A DNA stretch of 64,000 nucleotides from an uncultured Clostridia bacterium (lineage in GTDB: Bacteria > Bacillota > Clostridia > Christensenellales > Borkfalkiaceae). The translations under genes were made by a program, and so were the position numbers. Where the stretch lies: positions 1-64,000 of the forward strand of contig CAMUFJ010000006.1 of assembly GCA_947088135.1 (NCBI GenBank), in the 5' to 3' direction. Under the pieces are notes generated by a model. That model saw only the letters and a program-made list of their open reading frames with translations, was not told the origin of the DNA and made no database searches. This document shows, one piece after another, positions 33,833 through 42,721 of the stretch (position 1 is its first letter; each line of letters opens with the position of its first letter).

Positions 33833-33943
33833 AAAGGGTTGCAAACTTTTCGTCCGGAAAAGCTTTGCGGGTCTTGACCCTATTGCTCGATGCGGAGGGT
33901 TTGCATTTTCGACAATATTATATGAGTTTTGCAAGAAAAATGT

Positions 33944-33965
33944 TCGCCTTCGGGCGATTTTTTTC
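33944..33965 (+). terminator. Intrinsic terminator after the mreB-like gene
   Basis: TCGCC/GGCGA stem with a TTCG loop and eight T. The remaining gap to 34052 has a GCGGG/CCCGC hairpin near 34005-34020 and no gene. Confidence 0.75.
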
Positions 33966-34051
33966 TTCTAAACGGAAATATCACCGCATACATTATGGTA
34001 GTCGGCGGGAAAACCCGCGGCAAATACTACTATCAATTATGAGGTGAAGCT

Positions 34052-34795
34052 ATGAACGAAGAACTCAATTATGCCGAAATGCTTGAAATTCCCGTGGAAA
34101 CGGTAACGGTAAAGCGCAAGGAGCGGAAGCGCCGCCCCGCCCAGCAGCAGGATGCGGAGCTGAGCAACAAGCTCGTGGAGCAGGTGAACGACCGCATGGA
34201 GGAGGCGGACGACCCCGCTTATGCCGAAAGCCGTGAGATCGAGCGCGAGGGCAAGCCCGTCGAGAAAAAGAGCAAGCTTGCGCGCCGTCTCATCATCGGC
34301 GAATTCGTCGCCGTTTGCGCCCTTTGTCTTACCATTTTCCTTACCAATATCTTCATGTCGAACAGCGCGATCAACACTTTCGTGCGCGGGCTCTTCCAAG
34401 GGGAAACCGCTGCCGCGGCAGACGAGCGCACCTATACCGATTTTAAGCTCTCTCCCGTCATCAACGACTATACCGAGGCGGAGCTCACCGTATCCGACAC
34501 GGGCGTGCTCTCCTTTACGGCGAAGTGCTCCGTGTACGCTCCCTGCGAGGGCAAGCTTGCTTCCGTGAACGGCGATACGGAAACGGGCATGACGGTGGAA
34601 CTCAAACATTCCGATACCTTTTCCACCATTATCAGCGGTCTTGACGCCGTGTATTACGGCGAAGGCGACAGTGTAAAGAGCAACGTTCCGCTCGGCTATT
34701 CGGACGGCGAGGGCTCCATTCGCGTCATGTTCTATTCCGACGGCACCCTTCTCAACTGCTATACGCTCGGCGAAGGCGAAATTGCTTGGAGTTAA
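34052..34795 (+). CDS. SpoIVFA-like membrane protein with degenerate M23/LytM domain
   Basis: This 247-residue protein has an 85-residue charged cytosolic part, one membrane helix (VAVCALCLTIFLTNIFM) and an outer domain ending in VYAPCEGKLASVNGD, HSDTFSTIISGLDAVYYGEG and DSVKSNVPLGYS. This is the outline of a LytM/M23 beta-sandwich, but the HxH zinc site is missing, so it should not be a peptidase. Position directly before a SpoIVFB-like protease makes it the likely SpoIVFA counterpart, which holds that protease inactive until sporulation signals arrive. Confidence 0.75.
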   Translation: MNEELNYAEMLEIPVETVTVKRKERKRRPAQQQDAELSNKLVEQVNDRMEEADDPAYAESREIEREGKPVEKKSKLARRLIIGEFVAVCALCLTIFLTNIFMSNSAINTFVRGLFQGETAAAADERTYTDFKLSPVINDYTEAELTVSDTGVLSFTAKCSVYAPCEGKLASVNGDTETGMTVELKHSDTFSTIISGLDAVYYGEGDSVKSNVPLGYSDGEGSIRVMFYSDGTLLNCYTLGEGEIAWS

Positions 34796-35634
34796 AAAAG
34801 CTTCGCGTTCATCCGCTCTTTCTCGTAACGGGAGTGCTCTCCGCGCTTACGGGCAGTCTGCTCCTGTTTCTCACCGCGCTCGTCGCCGCTCTCGAACATG
34901 AGTGCGCGCACGCTTTCGCGGCGCGAAGATACGGCTTTTCCCTCGATACGGTCACGCTCATGCCCTACGGCGCCGTCGTATCGGGGGATATTTCGGGTAT
35001 CGGGCGAAGACAGGCGGCGGCGGTGCTTCTTGCGGGGCCGCTCGCGAACGCCGTTACCGCGCTCGCGTTCGTCGCGCTGTGGTGGCTCTTCCCCGCCGCC
35101 TATCCCTATACGGACACTGCGGCATATATTTCCTTTTCCCTGTTTGCCGTCAATTTGCTCCCCGCCTATCCTTTGGACGGCGGGCGGATCTTAAAGCTCG
35201 CGCTGTCGCCGTTGAAAGAAAAGACGGTGCGTATCGTGCTCATTGCAGTGAGCCTTTCAATCTCGGCGGGGATTTTGGCGCTGTTCGGCATTTCCTGCAA
35301 GCGCTCCCCCCAATGGACGGCGCTCGCGCTGGGGATCATGCTGGCGGCGGGCGCGCTCGGCAGCGTCAAGCGGGGAGGGACGTACGGCAGGATCTGCTTT
35401 TCGCGCGAAAAAAGCTTTCGGCGGGGGATCGAAGAGAAACGGGTAATGCTCGATTGCACCCGACCGCTGTCCTCCGCGCTCCGTTTTTTGAGCGAGGAAA
35501 AGTATCTCGTACTCGTACTCACGGAGAACGGCGAATATTTGGGCGAGGTGAGCGAGGCGGAATTTCTCTCCGCGCTCGACGGCGGCGATTATTCCCGTCC
35601 CCTGCGGGAGGCGCTGTCCGCCTATTTGCTGTGA
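34786..35634 (+). CDS. SpoIVFB-like M50 intramembrane metalloprotease
   Basis: This 282-residue, multi-helix protein has the site-2-protease zinc motif HECAH (His38, Glu39, His42) and LDGGRIL (Asp131). The C-terminal 70 residues are CBS-like, as in SpoIVFB, where they sense ATP. In Bacillus this protease cuts pro-sigma-K in the mother cell. The start is a TTG at 34786 overlapping the end of the spoIVFA-like gene by ten bases, giving tight coupling. No sigK is in the window. Confidence 0.85.
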   Translation: MELKKLRVHPLFLVTGVLSALTGSLLLFLTALVAALEHECAHAFAARRYGFSLDTVTLMPYGAVVSGDISGIGRRQAAAVLLAGPLANAVTALAFVALWWLFPAAYPYTDTAAYISFSLFAVNLLPAYPLDGGRILKLALSPLKEKTVRIVLIAVSLSISAGILALFGISCKRSPQWTALALGIMLAAGALGSVKRGGTYGRICFSREKSFRRGIEEKRVMLDCTRPLSSALRFLSEEKYLVLVLTENGEYLGEVSEAEFLSALDGGDYSRPLREALSAYLL

Positions 35635-35649
35635 ATTCGGAAAAAGGGC

Positions 35650-35678
35650 TTGATTAAACCTTCAAAATATGTTAGAAT
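35650..35678 (+). promoter_or_regulatory. Sigma-A promoter of rng
   Basis: TTGATT, 17 bp, TAGAAT, with a leader of about 45 nt. Confidence 0.7.
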
Positions 35679-35729
35679 AAATAGGGAAGATTGAAGCATT
35701 ATCCAAACGATAAATCAATTTGGTGTACC

Positions 35730-37223
35730 ATGAAGAGAGAATGGTTTTTCGACCGCTTCTGCGGAGAGCAAGTTGCCGTATACGCGGAGGACGGCGCGAT
35801 CGTCGAGATCGGCGCGGAAAACGAGGCGGGGGGGAGTATCCTCGGGAATATCTATAAGGGCAGAGTTGCGAACGTGATCGCGGGGATGCGGGTCGCGTTC
35901 GTTTCTTGCGGTTTGGAGAAAAACTGTTATCTTTCGCTCGACGAAGGCGCGGCGCGCTTTTCTTCTTACGACGGCGCGGTGAGCGTCCACGATCTCGCGC
36001 TCAAAGAGGGGGACGAAATTCTGGTGCAGGTCACGAAGCTCCCCCGCGGGAACAAGGGCGCAAAAGTCACCTGCGAGCTCTCCTTTGTCGGGAAAAATCT
36101 TATTTTCCTGCCCGTTACCGATTTTTTGGGGATATCCCGCAAGATCGTAGACGAAAAGACGCGCGAGCGGCTGTTGAAGGAAGCGGACGGCTTGCGCGAA
36201 GAGGGGCAGGGCTATATCGTAAGAACGGCGGCGGGGGAAGCCCCGCGCAAACGGCTCAAATCGGAGTCGGAATATCTGAAAAAAGTGTATGCGTCCGTCT
36301 TGGCGGCGGCGAAGGTCGCGCCCGTGGGGACGGCGGTCTATCAGGAATGCGATCTGCCCGTGCGCGCCATGCGCGACTATATGGACGAAACCGTCGATAA
36401 AATTTACGTGGGCGACGAAGCGCTCTACAAAAAGCTGCAAGGGCTCATTTCCGTACATACGGGGCTGAGCGCGAAAAAGCTCGTGCGGTACACGGGCGCG
36501 CGCAGTATGTTCCATGAATTCGGACTGTCCGAACAGATTTTTATGCTCTCGAATCCCGAAGTGCCTTTGCCGAACGGCGGGTATCTCGTCATCGACCGCA
36601 CGGAGGCGATGACGGTCGTGGACGTAAACACGGGCAAATATTTGGGGGAATCCGATCCCGAAAGCACCGTGTTCGAAACCAATTTGCAGGCGGCGCGGGA
36701 GATTGCAAGGCAGGTGCGTCTGCGCGACATCGGCGGGATCGTCGTCGTCGACTTTATCGATATGGAGCAGGCGGAGCACTGCGCGGCGGTGGAGGCGGAG
36801 CTGACGGCGGCGCTTCTTCCCGATAAGTCGAAATGCCGCGTGCTTCCCATGAGCGAGCTGTGCCTTACCACCTTTACCCGCAAGCGGACGAATAAGGACT
36901 TCGCAAACTTCTTGCTGAAACCCTGCAACCACTGCAAACGGCAGGGTTACGTGCTTTCCGATAAGTATCTTGCCATGCGTTTGCACGGAGAAATTTTAAA
37001 CCGCTTTGCCGACGGCTATAACGCCGTGATCATCGAACTCAACCGCGGACTCATGCAGCGGTTTTTGTCGGAGCGGTATTTCCGTGAGGACGTTAACGGA
37101 GCATGGCGGGATAAGCGGGTGTATATGGTGCCTCACGCCACTTGGAACGAAGAAAAATACACCGTTCGCGGAGAAAATTCCGCCGTCCTCACCCTCCCCG
37201 ACACCGCTCAAATTTTGTATTAA
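35730..37223 (+). CDS. rng: Ribonuclease E/G family endoribonuclease
   Basis: This 497-residue enzyme cuts single-stranded RNA in rRNA maturation or mRNA decay. It has an N-terminal S1 domain (GSILGNIYKGRVANVIAGMR) and the catalytic core TVVDVNTGKY (first Asp near residue 298) and VVVDFIDM (second near 341). The zinc-link is CNHCKRQG, a variant of CPxCxGxG. The ATG at 35730 fits the family start MKRE; the frame from 35691 includes the ribosome site. Clostridia place this gene between spoIVFB and rplU, as half-seen here; rplU does not follow. Confidence 0.93.
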   Translation: MKREWFFDRFCGEQVAVYAEDGAIVEIGAENEAGGSILGNIYKGRVANVIAGMRVAFVSCGLEKNCYLSLDEGAARFSSYDGAVSVHDLALKEGDEILVQVTKLPRGNKGAKVTCELSFVGKNLIFLPVTDFLGISRKIVDEKTRERLLKEADGLREEGQGYIVRTAAGEAPRKRLKSESEYLKKVYASVLAAAKVAPVGTAVYQECDLPVRAMRDYMDETVDKIYVGDEALYKKLQGLISVHTGLSAKKLVRYTGARSMFHEFGLSEQIFMLSNPEVPLPNGGYLVIDRTEAMTVVDVNTGKYLGESDPESTVFETNLQAAREIARQVRLRDIGGIVVVDFIDMEQAEHCAAVEAELTAALLPDKSKCRVLPMSELCLTTFTRKRTNKDFANFLLKPCNHCKRQGYVLSDKYLAMRLHGEILNRFADGYNAVIIELNRGLMQRFLSERYFREDVNGAWRDKRVYMVPHATWNEEKYTVRGENSAVLTLPDTAQILY

Positions 37224-37329
37224 GTTTTCAGAATAGGCATTGTAATTCCCCCTGCGTGAATTCTCCGCAGAGGGTGTTTGCGTATAGGAATTTTGTCACC
37301 GCGTCCCGTTAAAAATTTCAATAAAGCCA

Positions 37330-37357
37330 TTGACAATTTAAAATATTATGTTACAAT
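37330..37357 (+). promoter_or_regulatory. Sigma-A promoter of the 37393 lipoprotein
   Basis: TTGACA, 16 bp, TACAAT with an extended TGT. Confidence 0.75.
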
Positions 37358-37392
37358 GAAGATGGGTTTGGAAAATTTACGAAGGAGGCTTT

Positions 37393-38124
37393 ATGAAAAC
37401 AATAAAAAAGGTAGCGTTATTGTTGTTTGCGACGGCGTTCTCTCTTGTGCTTTTTATCGGTTGCGCAAGTCAGGTGCGTAATGTGACTGCCAGCATTTAT
37501 ACCGAATACAATTCTGAACATTTAGACGGTTTGGAGCTAAAAGTAAAATTCAAGTCCGCTTATGCGACGGGGGAAGGCACGAACTTTTTTTCTAAAAACA
37601 CTCTTCCAGAGCTGAAAGAACAAATCGATAAGCAAAAGCAAAAAGGGTATTCCTTAGAAACGACCCTTTACGGCGAGCGGTTTCTGCTGATCGATAAAAC
37701 GGTAGACGGTCATATCTATCATTATATTTTGGTACGGCGTGCGCAAACGCCGTCGGGCGGTTGGCGTTACGATTTTATGCATATGGAGGAAAACGTTGTA
37801 AATTCGGATAAGGAACACACTGTTTGGCAAATTCCGTTTCATTTGTTCGGGGACAGCGCATACGACGAGCTACTCTATTCCCAAGACGAAGGCGGAGAAT
37901 ATTTTTATATCAGGACTGACCGCGCCTATCCCGCAGAGCACGGAATCGATGAATTTTACGACTTTTATAAGGTGATTGAAAATTACACCGTGAGCCGTGA
38001 GGACAACGTGCTTTCGTTGCAAAATTGGTACAAAGGCGTCGTAAAAGTTAGCATTCATTTGCGGTTCGACGAAACGGAATCGGGAACGACGGTCACGTAT
38101 TACGATTCGGTTTATTTGAATTAA
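37393..38124 (+). CDS. Lipoprotein of unknown function
   Basis: This 243-residue protein has a signal peptide with lipobox FIGC (Cys near residue 24). The mature part is rich in aromatic strands (ETTLYGERFLLIDKTVDGHI, GGEYFYIRTDRAY, TTVTYYDSVYLN), suggesting an all-beta domain. AAGGAGG precedes the ATG. It is monocistronic with its own promoter. Base composition is lower in GC than most neighbours by eye, which might reflect later acquisition. No family recognised. Confidence 0.75.
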   Translation: MKTIKKVALLLFATAFSLVLFIGCASQVRNVTASIYTEYNSEHLDGLELKVKFKSAYATGEGTNFFSKNTLPELKEQIDKQKQKGYSLETTLYGERFLLIDKTVDGHIYHYILVRRAQTPSGGWRYDFMHMEENVVNSDKEHTVWQIPFHLFGDSAYDELLYSQDEGGEYFYIRTDRAYPAEHGIDEFYDFYKVIENYTVSREDNVLSLQNWYKGVVKVSIHLRFDETESGTTVTYYDSVYLN

Positions 38125-38142
38125 AGAGGTGCAAGAGAACAC

Positions 38143-38178
38143 AACAGCCCGTCCGAGCATTTGCTCGGACGGGCTGTT
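38143..38178. terminator. Long bidirectional terminator
   Basis: Perfect 17-bp arms AACAGCCCGTCCGAGCA/TGCTCGGACGGGCTGTT between the lipoprotein gene and the Ger operon. Confidence 0.95.
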
Positions 38179-38196
38179 TTATGCATTATCGCATTT

Positions 38197-39432
38197 TCAT
38201 TGCATGGATTCCACGGTGGCTTTTACGGTCAAGTCGGCGGTGGAGAGAAGAAGTTCCTTCCATTCCGCATACTTTTTGGGGGAAGAGCGGTAAAGACTGC
38301 GCGTCAGGTGGAACAAATCGCAATCCGCCTCCACGCAGGTGTTCCATAGTTTGGTGATCTGCTCTTGGAGCAACTGTTTGGATTTTTCGACTGCATCTTT
38401 GGAGAGCTCTTTTTTTGCAAGATCTTCGACGGGCGAGGGGACTCCGCGGTCAAACAATAATACTTTCACGGAAACCGAGAGCGTAACCTGCGGTTTGTTT
38501 TCCACCTTTAAATCCGCGCCGCCCTTATTTTTGAGCACGGACACGGTAACGGGCTCGCCGTGATCTTCTACGGCAAAGCTTCCCGCTTCTACGTTGCCTT
38601 TCAGCAGGCTGAACGTAAACGTCTGGTCGGAATCCAACAGAGCCGTCATTTTCCCTTTGGAGAAGAGCGCGGTTTGTTCCGCCTTGAAAATTTTCTTGTC
38701 GGGCTTGCTCTCTTCGCCTCCGCCCGCGCCGCCCGCACTGCCTGTGCTTCCCGCCGCGCCGCCGTTCGAGGAGCTCGGCCCTTCGCTTCCGCCCGACTCT
38801 CCTCCGCAGTCCTGCGGTTCGGAAGTGATATAGGGCAGGTAACTGCTTTCGGATGCGCCGTAGTAGTCGACCGCGAATTTTTTTAAAGATTGCTTCATTA
38901 CCTTTCCCGATTTTTTCGCGGCGTCAGAAAACAGTTTGCCGAGCGCCGCGCTCGTGGTGTCCTCGATCGCGCTCACCGATTTGAGCATATCGCGCGCCGT
39001 TCCTTTGCACACGGCTACGGAACAGCTGTCCGGCATATACTCGGTGCGCAAGAAGTATCCGAGCGCGCCCATCACCTCCTCTTTTGCGGTGTCTTCGCCC
39101 ACGAGCACCAAATCGCAGAAAATGAGCTTGGGCACCCACCCCGTTTTGGAATAAATTTCGGTGATGCAGTCGGAAATGGTTTCCCCGTCGCCTTCCACGT
39201 CCACGCTCGCCGTGCCGCAGGAGCTCCGATCCGAGCCCTTCGGCTTTCCGATCTGTGCGGTGAGGTGAAAGCCGTTTTCCGTCCGGTCTACGCCCGCAGC
39301 GAGAATGACCGCCGTCTTTTGAATATCGACGAGTCCGAAGTCGTTGGAAAAAAACACGATCGTCAAAATCGCCGCAAGCAGGATATACAGCTTCATGGGA
39401 AGACTTTTTAAAAATTTACGCGGCTGTTTCAT
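38197..39432 (-). CDS. gerAC: Ger(x)C-family spore germination protein without a lipobox
   Basis: This 411-residue outer subunit of a GerA-type nutrient germinant receptor has the Ger(x)C outline: DIQKTAVILAAGVDRTENG after the N-terminal helix, an EEVMGALGYFLRTEYMP segment, and the conserved C-terminal domain with SVKVLLFDRG. A Gly/Ser-rich linker (residues 213-240) separates the domains. Classical GerC proteins are lipoproteins; here the helix ends TIVFFSNDFGLVDIQ with no Cys. It must therefore stay anchored as a membrane helix. It is the third gene of the operon and overlaps gerB by 17 bp. Confidence 0.85.
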   Translation of the reverse strand: MKQPRKFLKSLPMKLYILLAAILTIVFFSNDFGLVDIQKTAVILAAGVDRTENGFHLTAQIGKPKGSDRSSCGTASVDVEGDGETISDCITEIYSKTGWVPKLIFCDLVLVGEDTAKEEVMGALGYFLRTEYMPDSCSVAVCKGTARDMLKSVSAIEDTTSAALGKLFSDAAKKSGKVMKQSLKKFAVDYYGASESSYLPYITSEPQDCGGESGGSEGPSSSNGGAAGSTGSAGGAGGGEESKPDKKIFKAEQTALFSKGKMTALLDSDQTFTFSLLKGNVEAGSFAVEDHGEPVTVSVLKNKGGADLKVENKPQVTLSVSVKVLLFDRGVPSPVEDLAKKELSKDAVEKSKQLLQEQITKLWNTCVEADCDLFHLTRSLYRSSPKKYAEWKELLLSTADLTVKATVESMQ

Positions 39433-40495
39433 GCTTCCTCCTTTTGAGCAGCAGGCAGAGTGCGGGGAGCAATACGCAGAAAACGGGGAAGATCCAGAAC
39501 AGCATTTTCGTTACCGTTTGCAAAGTGACGTACAGCTTGAAGTTGAGCAAATACACGCAGACGAGCAATCCGACGTTGACTACGACGGATAGAACGATCC
39601 GAAGGTAGCGTTTGTCGCCGAACGCGTTGCAGACGCACTCCACGCCCGCGTGCAGGGGCAGAGAACCGTAAAATAGAATGACGAACACGAGCGCAAAGGA
39701 GAAAAAGTAATCGATGCGCCCCAATACGGTAATGCCCGAAAAGTATTTGGAAATCTCGGAAAATGCGAACGTTTGTTGCAGGGCGATGTCCGAGTACACG
39801 CCGTAGAACACGGCGAGAAAGAAGACGATCGCCGCCCCGCCCGCAAGATAGAATAGCATTCCCTTCCATGCCATGCCCTTGCGATATTCGAATTTGCCCG
39901 CAAGCGCGAGAATGAGGGCGGAGTCGAAGAACCAGCTCAGCGAATAGGCGAAACCGCCGAAAATGCCTTCTGCCCCCGAAATGCCGACGGGCATCAGCGC
40001 GCCGAAATCCGCGTTGGAAACCGACAGCGCCATGATGCCCGCATACCCCACGACGGATACGGGCAGAAGGATATCCCACAATCTTCCCAGCGAGGCGATC
40101 GGCTTTGCGCAGAGATATGCGCTCAAAAGGAAGAAAGGGAAGAACGTGACGGGGGAGGGGAGTGTGTCGTACAACGTCTTTTGCACATACAGCTTTTGTT
40201 CGAGCAGGGGCAGGATAGACGCGTACAAAAAGAAGAGCGCCAAGAGGCAGACGATTATTTTTGCCGCCGCCTTTCCCACCGTATCCGCAAGGGCGTCGTA
40301 AAAGGTGCGGTTTTTGCTCGCGAACAGCAGGGCGAGAAAGACTGCGCCCGCCTGTAAAAAATAGTTCATGACGGCGGGGAACAGTAAGTCGTTTTTGGAA
40401 AAAAAGGCGAGCTGGGTGGGCATGAGCATGATTTTCCCCACGGGCGCGATTGCCGCGAGAAAGAAATAAATTTGCCGTGTGGAAATTTTATGCAT
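39416..40495 (-). CDS. gerAB: GerAB-like endospore germination permease
   Basis: This 359-residue, ten-helix protein is of the spore germination branch of the amino acid-polyamine-organocation superfamily. The N-terminus KISTRQIYFFLAAIAPVGKIMLMPTQ and YFSGITVLGRIDYFFSF are typical. In the GerA receptor it binds the germinant. It overlaps gerA by 8 bp and gerC by 17 bp. Confidence 0.88.
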   Translation of the reverse strand: MHKISTRQIYFFLAAIAPVGKIMLMPTQLAFFSKNDLLFPAVMNYFLQAGAVFLALLFASKNRTFYDALADTVGKAAAKIIVCLLALFFLYASILPLLEQKLYVQKTLYDTLPSPVTFFPFFLLSAYLCAKPIASLGRLWDILLPVSVVGYAGIMALSVSNADFGALMPVGISGAEGIFGGFAYSLSWFFDSALILALAGKFEYRKGMAWKGMLFYLAGGAAIVFFLAVFYGVYSDIALQQTFAFSEISKYFSGITVLGRIDYFFSFALVFVILFYGSLPLHAGVECVCNAFGDKRYLRIVLSVVVNVGLLVCVYLLNFKLYVTLQTVTKMLFWIFPVFCVLLPALCLLLKRRKHETAA

Positions 40496-41927
40496 CTTTC
40501 ATTCTCCTTTTGTTTTTGCTCTTCAACGTTTTGGGACGCGTTTTCAGCGAGCCCATATTGTACTTCACCAGCGAATCGCGCATATCGTGCGGAATAACGG
40601 GCGAGAAGGGGGAGAGCAGGGGCGCGCCGAAGCTTTCCGCCGTCACGAGCTTGAAGAGCAAAAACGCAGTGAGCAGAAGTATCCCGTACGTCCCCACGCT
40701 CCCCGCCGCAAGAAGCATCGCAAGGCGCACCACGGAGGTTTGTTCGATGAGGTTGGGAACGGCGTACAGTCCGATTCCGCTGAACGCGATGATGATAATG
40801 GCGGGCGTGGAAACGAAGCCCGCGCTCACCGCCGTTTCGCCGAGAACGAGCGCGCCCACGACGGAGAGCGCCATGCCCACGTATTTGGGCATACGAATGC
40901 TCGCTTCGTTGAGCACCTCCAAAACGAGGAGCACGAGCAGCATTTCAAGCGAGGGCGAGAGGGGGATCTCGCGAATGCTTCCCGAAATCGTCTGCAACAG
41001 CTTGATGGGAAAGAGCTGTAATTTAAAGAGCTGCGCCGCAATGTAAAAAGCGGGAAGATAAATGGCGACGAGCAGCGCGAAAATGCGGAGCAAACGGGTG
41101 AAGGTGGCGCGCGCCGCGGGCACGTAGTAGTCCTCGCAGGCTTGGAAATCCTCCACCAAAAGATAGGGCACGGTCAGTGCGATGGGTGAGCCGTCCACCA
41201 AAATACCCACCCGTCCTTCTGCGATCTTCGCGCAGAAGATGTCGGGCTTTTCCGTGCTCCCCACCTGCTTCATGAGCGAGTATTTTCTATCCTTTAAAAA
41301 GTGAACGAGATAGGAGGAGTCGGCAACGACGTCGATTTGAATCGCCTGTAATTTCTCCTTGACGGCGTCCACCGTTTCCTGCGGCGTGATGCCCTCCAAA
41401 AAGCAGACGGCGACGTAGGTTTCAGACTGTTTTCCCACCTGCATCATTTCAATCCTGAGGTTCGGGTTTTTAAGGCGTCTTCTCACGAGCGAGGAGTTAA
41501 TTTTAATGTCCTCGATAAACCCCTCGCGCGGACCTTTGATGGTGACGTCGGTAGGGGGTTCTGCGATCGCGCGCACGAACACCTTTTTGGTGCCGACAAT
41601 CAATCCCTCGTCCGCGCCCTCCCATAAAAGAACGGGATTTCCCGCCAAGATTTCCGCAGAGAGCTTGTCGAAAGTCTTTTCGTTCCGCAGTTCGGGCGCG
41701 GTGATATGTTTTCCGACTTCTTTCGCCGACGGCTTTCCCGCGTAGTGCAAAAGAGGACGAATGACCTGTTCGCCCAAGAGCTCTTTATCGGTAACGGGGT
41801 CGGCGAAAATCACCGTAAAGGGGAGTTTTTCCCCGCTCACAAAGGAAAAGGTGAGAATATCCTCCGCGGGCAACATTTTTTTGAGCTCCGCAATATCCTG
41901 TTCCAGTTTTCCGCTGATCGTTTTCAT
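40488..41927 (-). CDS. gerAA: GerAA-like spore germination protein
   Basis: This 479-residue subunit has the family core TIKGPREGFIEDIKIN followed by SLVRRRLKNPNL, then five membrane helices with RMPKYVGMALSVVGALVLGE. GerAA proteins assemble as ion channels in the inner spore membrane. The end is basic (KSKNKRRMKDA). I see no clear Shine-Dalgarno before the ATG at 41927. With gerAB and gerAC it makes a complete receptor operon, good evidence that the organism, or a recent ancestor, forms spores. Confidence 0.92.
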   Translation of the reverse strand: MKTISGKLEQDIAELKKMLPAEDILTFSFVSGEKLPFTVIFADPVTDKELLGEQVIRPLLHYAGKPSAKEVGKHITAPELRNEKTFDKLSAEILAGNPVLLWEGADEGLIVGTKKVFVRAIAEPPTDVTIKGPREGFIEDIKINSSLVRRRLKNPNLRIEMMQVGKQSETYVAVCFLEGITPQETVDAVKEKLQAIQIDVVADSSYLVHFLKDRKYSLMKQVGSTEKPDIFCAKIAEGRVGILVDGSPIALTVPYLLVEDFQACEDYYVPAARATFTRLLRIFALLVAIYLPAFYIAAQLFKLQLFPIKLLQTISGSIREIPLSPSLEMLLVLLVLEVLNEASIRMPKYVGMALSVVGALVLGETAVSAGFVSTPAIIIIAFSGIGLYAVPNLIEQTSVVRLAMLLAAGSVGTYGILLLTAFLLFKLVTAESFGAPLLSPFSPVIPHDMRDSLVKYNMGSLKTRPKTLKSKNKRRMKDA

Positions 41928-41967
41928 ATAAAAAGAGTATGGGGGGAAGCGGAATTTTTATGCGAAA

Positions 41968-41991
41968 CCCCCTCGGTTTTGTCCGAGGGGG
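41968..41991 (-). terminator. Hairpin between the 42002 gene and the Ger operon
   Basis: CCCCCTCGG/CCGAGGGGG stem; only a short T run on the minus strand, so readthrough into gerAA is plausible. Confidence 0.55.
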
Positions 41992-42001
41992 AGAAGACGG
42001 T

Positions 42002-42541
42002 TTATGCTTTTTGGCTGAAAAATTTGGTGATGAGGTCGGCGCGGAGCATAATTTCCGCGTCGGAGCAGTCCGCGCCCGCATAGCGGCGAAGCACTTCCGT
42101 CACGTACGGAAAGAGTTCTTCGGCGGATTTTTCCCCGCAATGCGCGGTGAGCTCCTCGGCGGCACGCTTTAATTTTTCATCGGGAACGAGCTCCTTTAAA
42201 AACTCGCCGACGGGGGGCATGTCCGCGACTGTCTGCCCGCCGCGCACGAATTGCTCGTATACCACGTAGTAAAGGGTTGCCGCGCATCCGCAAGCGAATC
42301 CGCCCTCCAAGGTCGAGGCGAACTCGTCGGTAAAGGGCGTCGCGCTCATCGTGAGCAGGGCGCGGTAAGCGGCGTAAACAATCACGCCTACCGCGAAAGG
42401 GAGAAATACGTAAGCCTTGTTCGGAAGGCTCTTAAAAACCGTCTTTTTGAGTAAGGAGGTGATCGCGCTCACACCCAAAGAAAGCAACAGCACGTCCGCG
42501 CCGAACACACGGAATGCGTTAAGGTATTGTATCATCGTCAT
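42002..42541 (-). CDS. Small membrane protein upstream of the Ger operon
   Basis: This 179-residue protein has a hydrophobic first 85 residues with about three helices (VLLLSLGVSAITSLL, YVFLPFAVGVIVYAAY, GFACGCAATLYYVVYE). Its soluble C-terminal half is rich in Glu and Lys. GAGG stands close before the ATG at 42541; the second ATG (42535) is a possible alternative. It reads in the same direction as gerA-B-C and may be cotranscribed. No family recognised. Confidence 0.7.
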   Translation of the reverse strand: MTMIQYLNAFRVFGADVLLLSLGVSAITSLLKKTVFKSLPNKAYVFLPFAVGVIVYAAYRALLTMSATPFTDEFASTLEGGFACGCAATLYYVVYEQFVRGGQTVADMPPVGEFLKELVPDEKLKRAAEELTAHCGEKSAEELFPYVTEVLRRYAGADCSDAEIMLRADLITKFFSQKA

Positions 42542-42570
42542 GGCTGCCTCGCAATACCCGTCGCACTTTT

Positions 42571-42579
42571 ATTATAACA
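42571..42579 (-). promoter_or_regulatory. Extended -10 promoter of the 42541 gene
   Basis: TGTTATAAT on the minus strand, without a recognisable -35 box. Confidence 0.5.
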
Positions 42580-42673
42580 CGGGGGGCGTCTGTTTCGAGG
42601 GGGTTGTGACAAACTTTTTTTCTCCGTTTTCTATCAACCTCGCAATGCTTTGGGCTATTCGAACGGGAAAACA

Positions 42674-42702
42674 TTGACAATTTACGGGGAATCAAGTATA
42701 AT
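42674..42702 (+). promoter_or_regulatory. Sigma-A promoter of the HIT gene
   Basis: TTGACA, 17 bp, TATAAT: consensus at both boxes. Confidence 0.92.
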
Positions 42703-42721
42703 AGCAAAAAAGGAGCATAGC

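Noticed and set aside
33987..33994. CATACATT resembling a sigma-E -10 box before the spoIVFA-like gene
   Set aside because: No matching -35 element at the right distance; the match is to one short box only.
35715..36986. 423-residue frame antisense to rng
   Set aside because: The rng frame contains all catalytic motifs; the antisense frame is His/Arg-rich noise.
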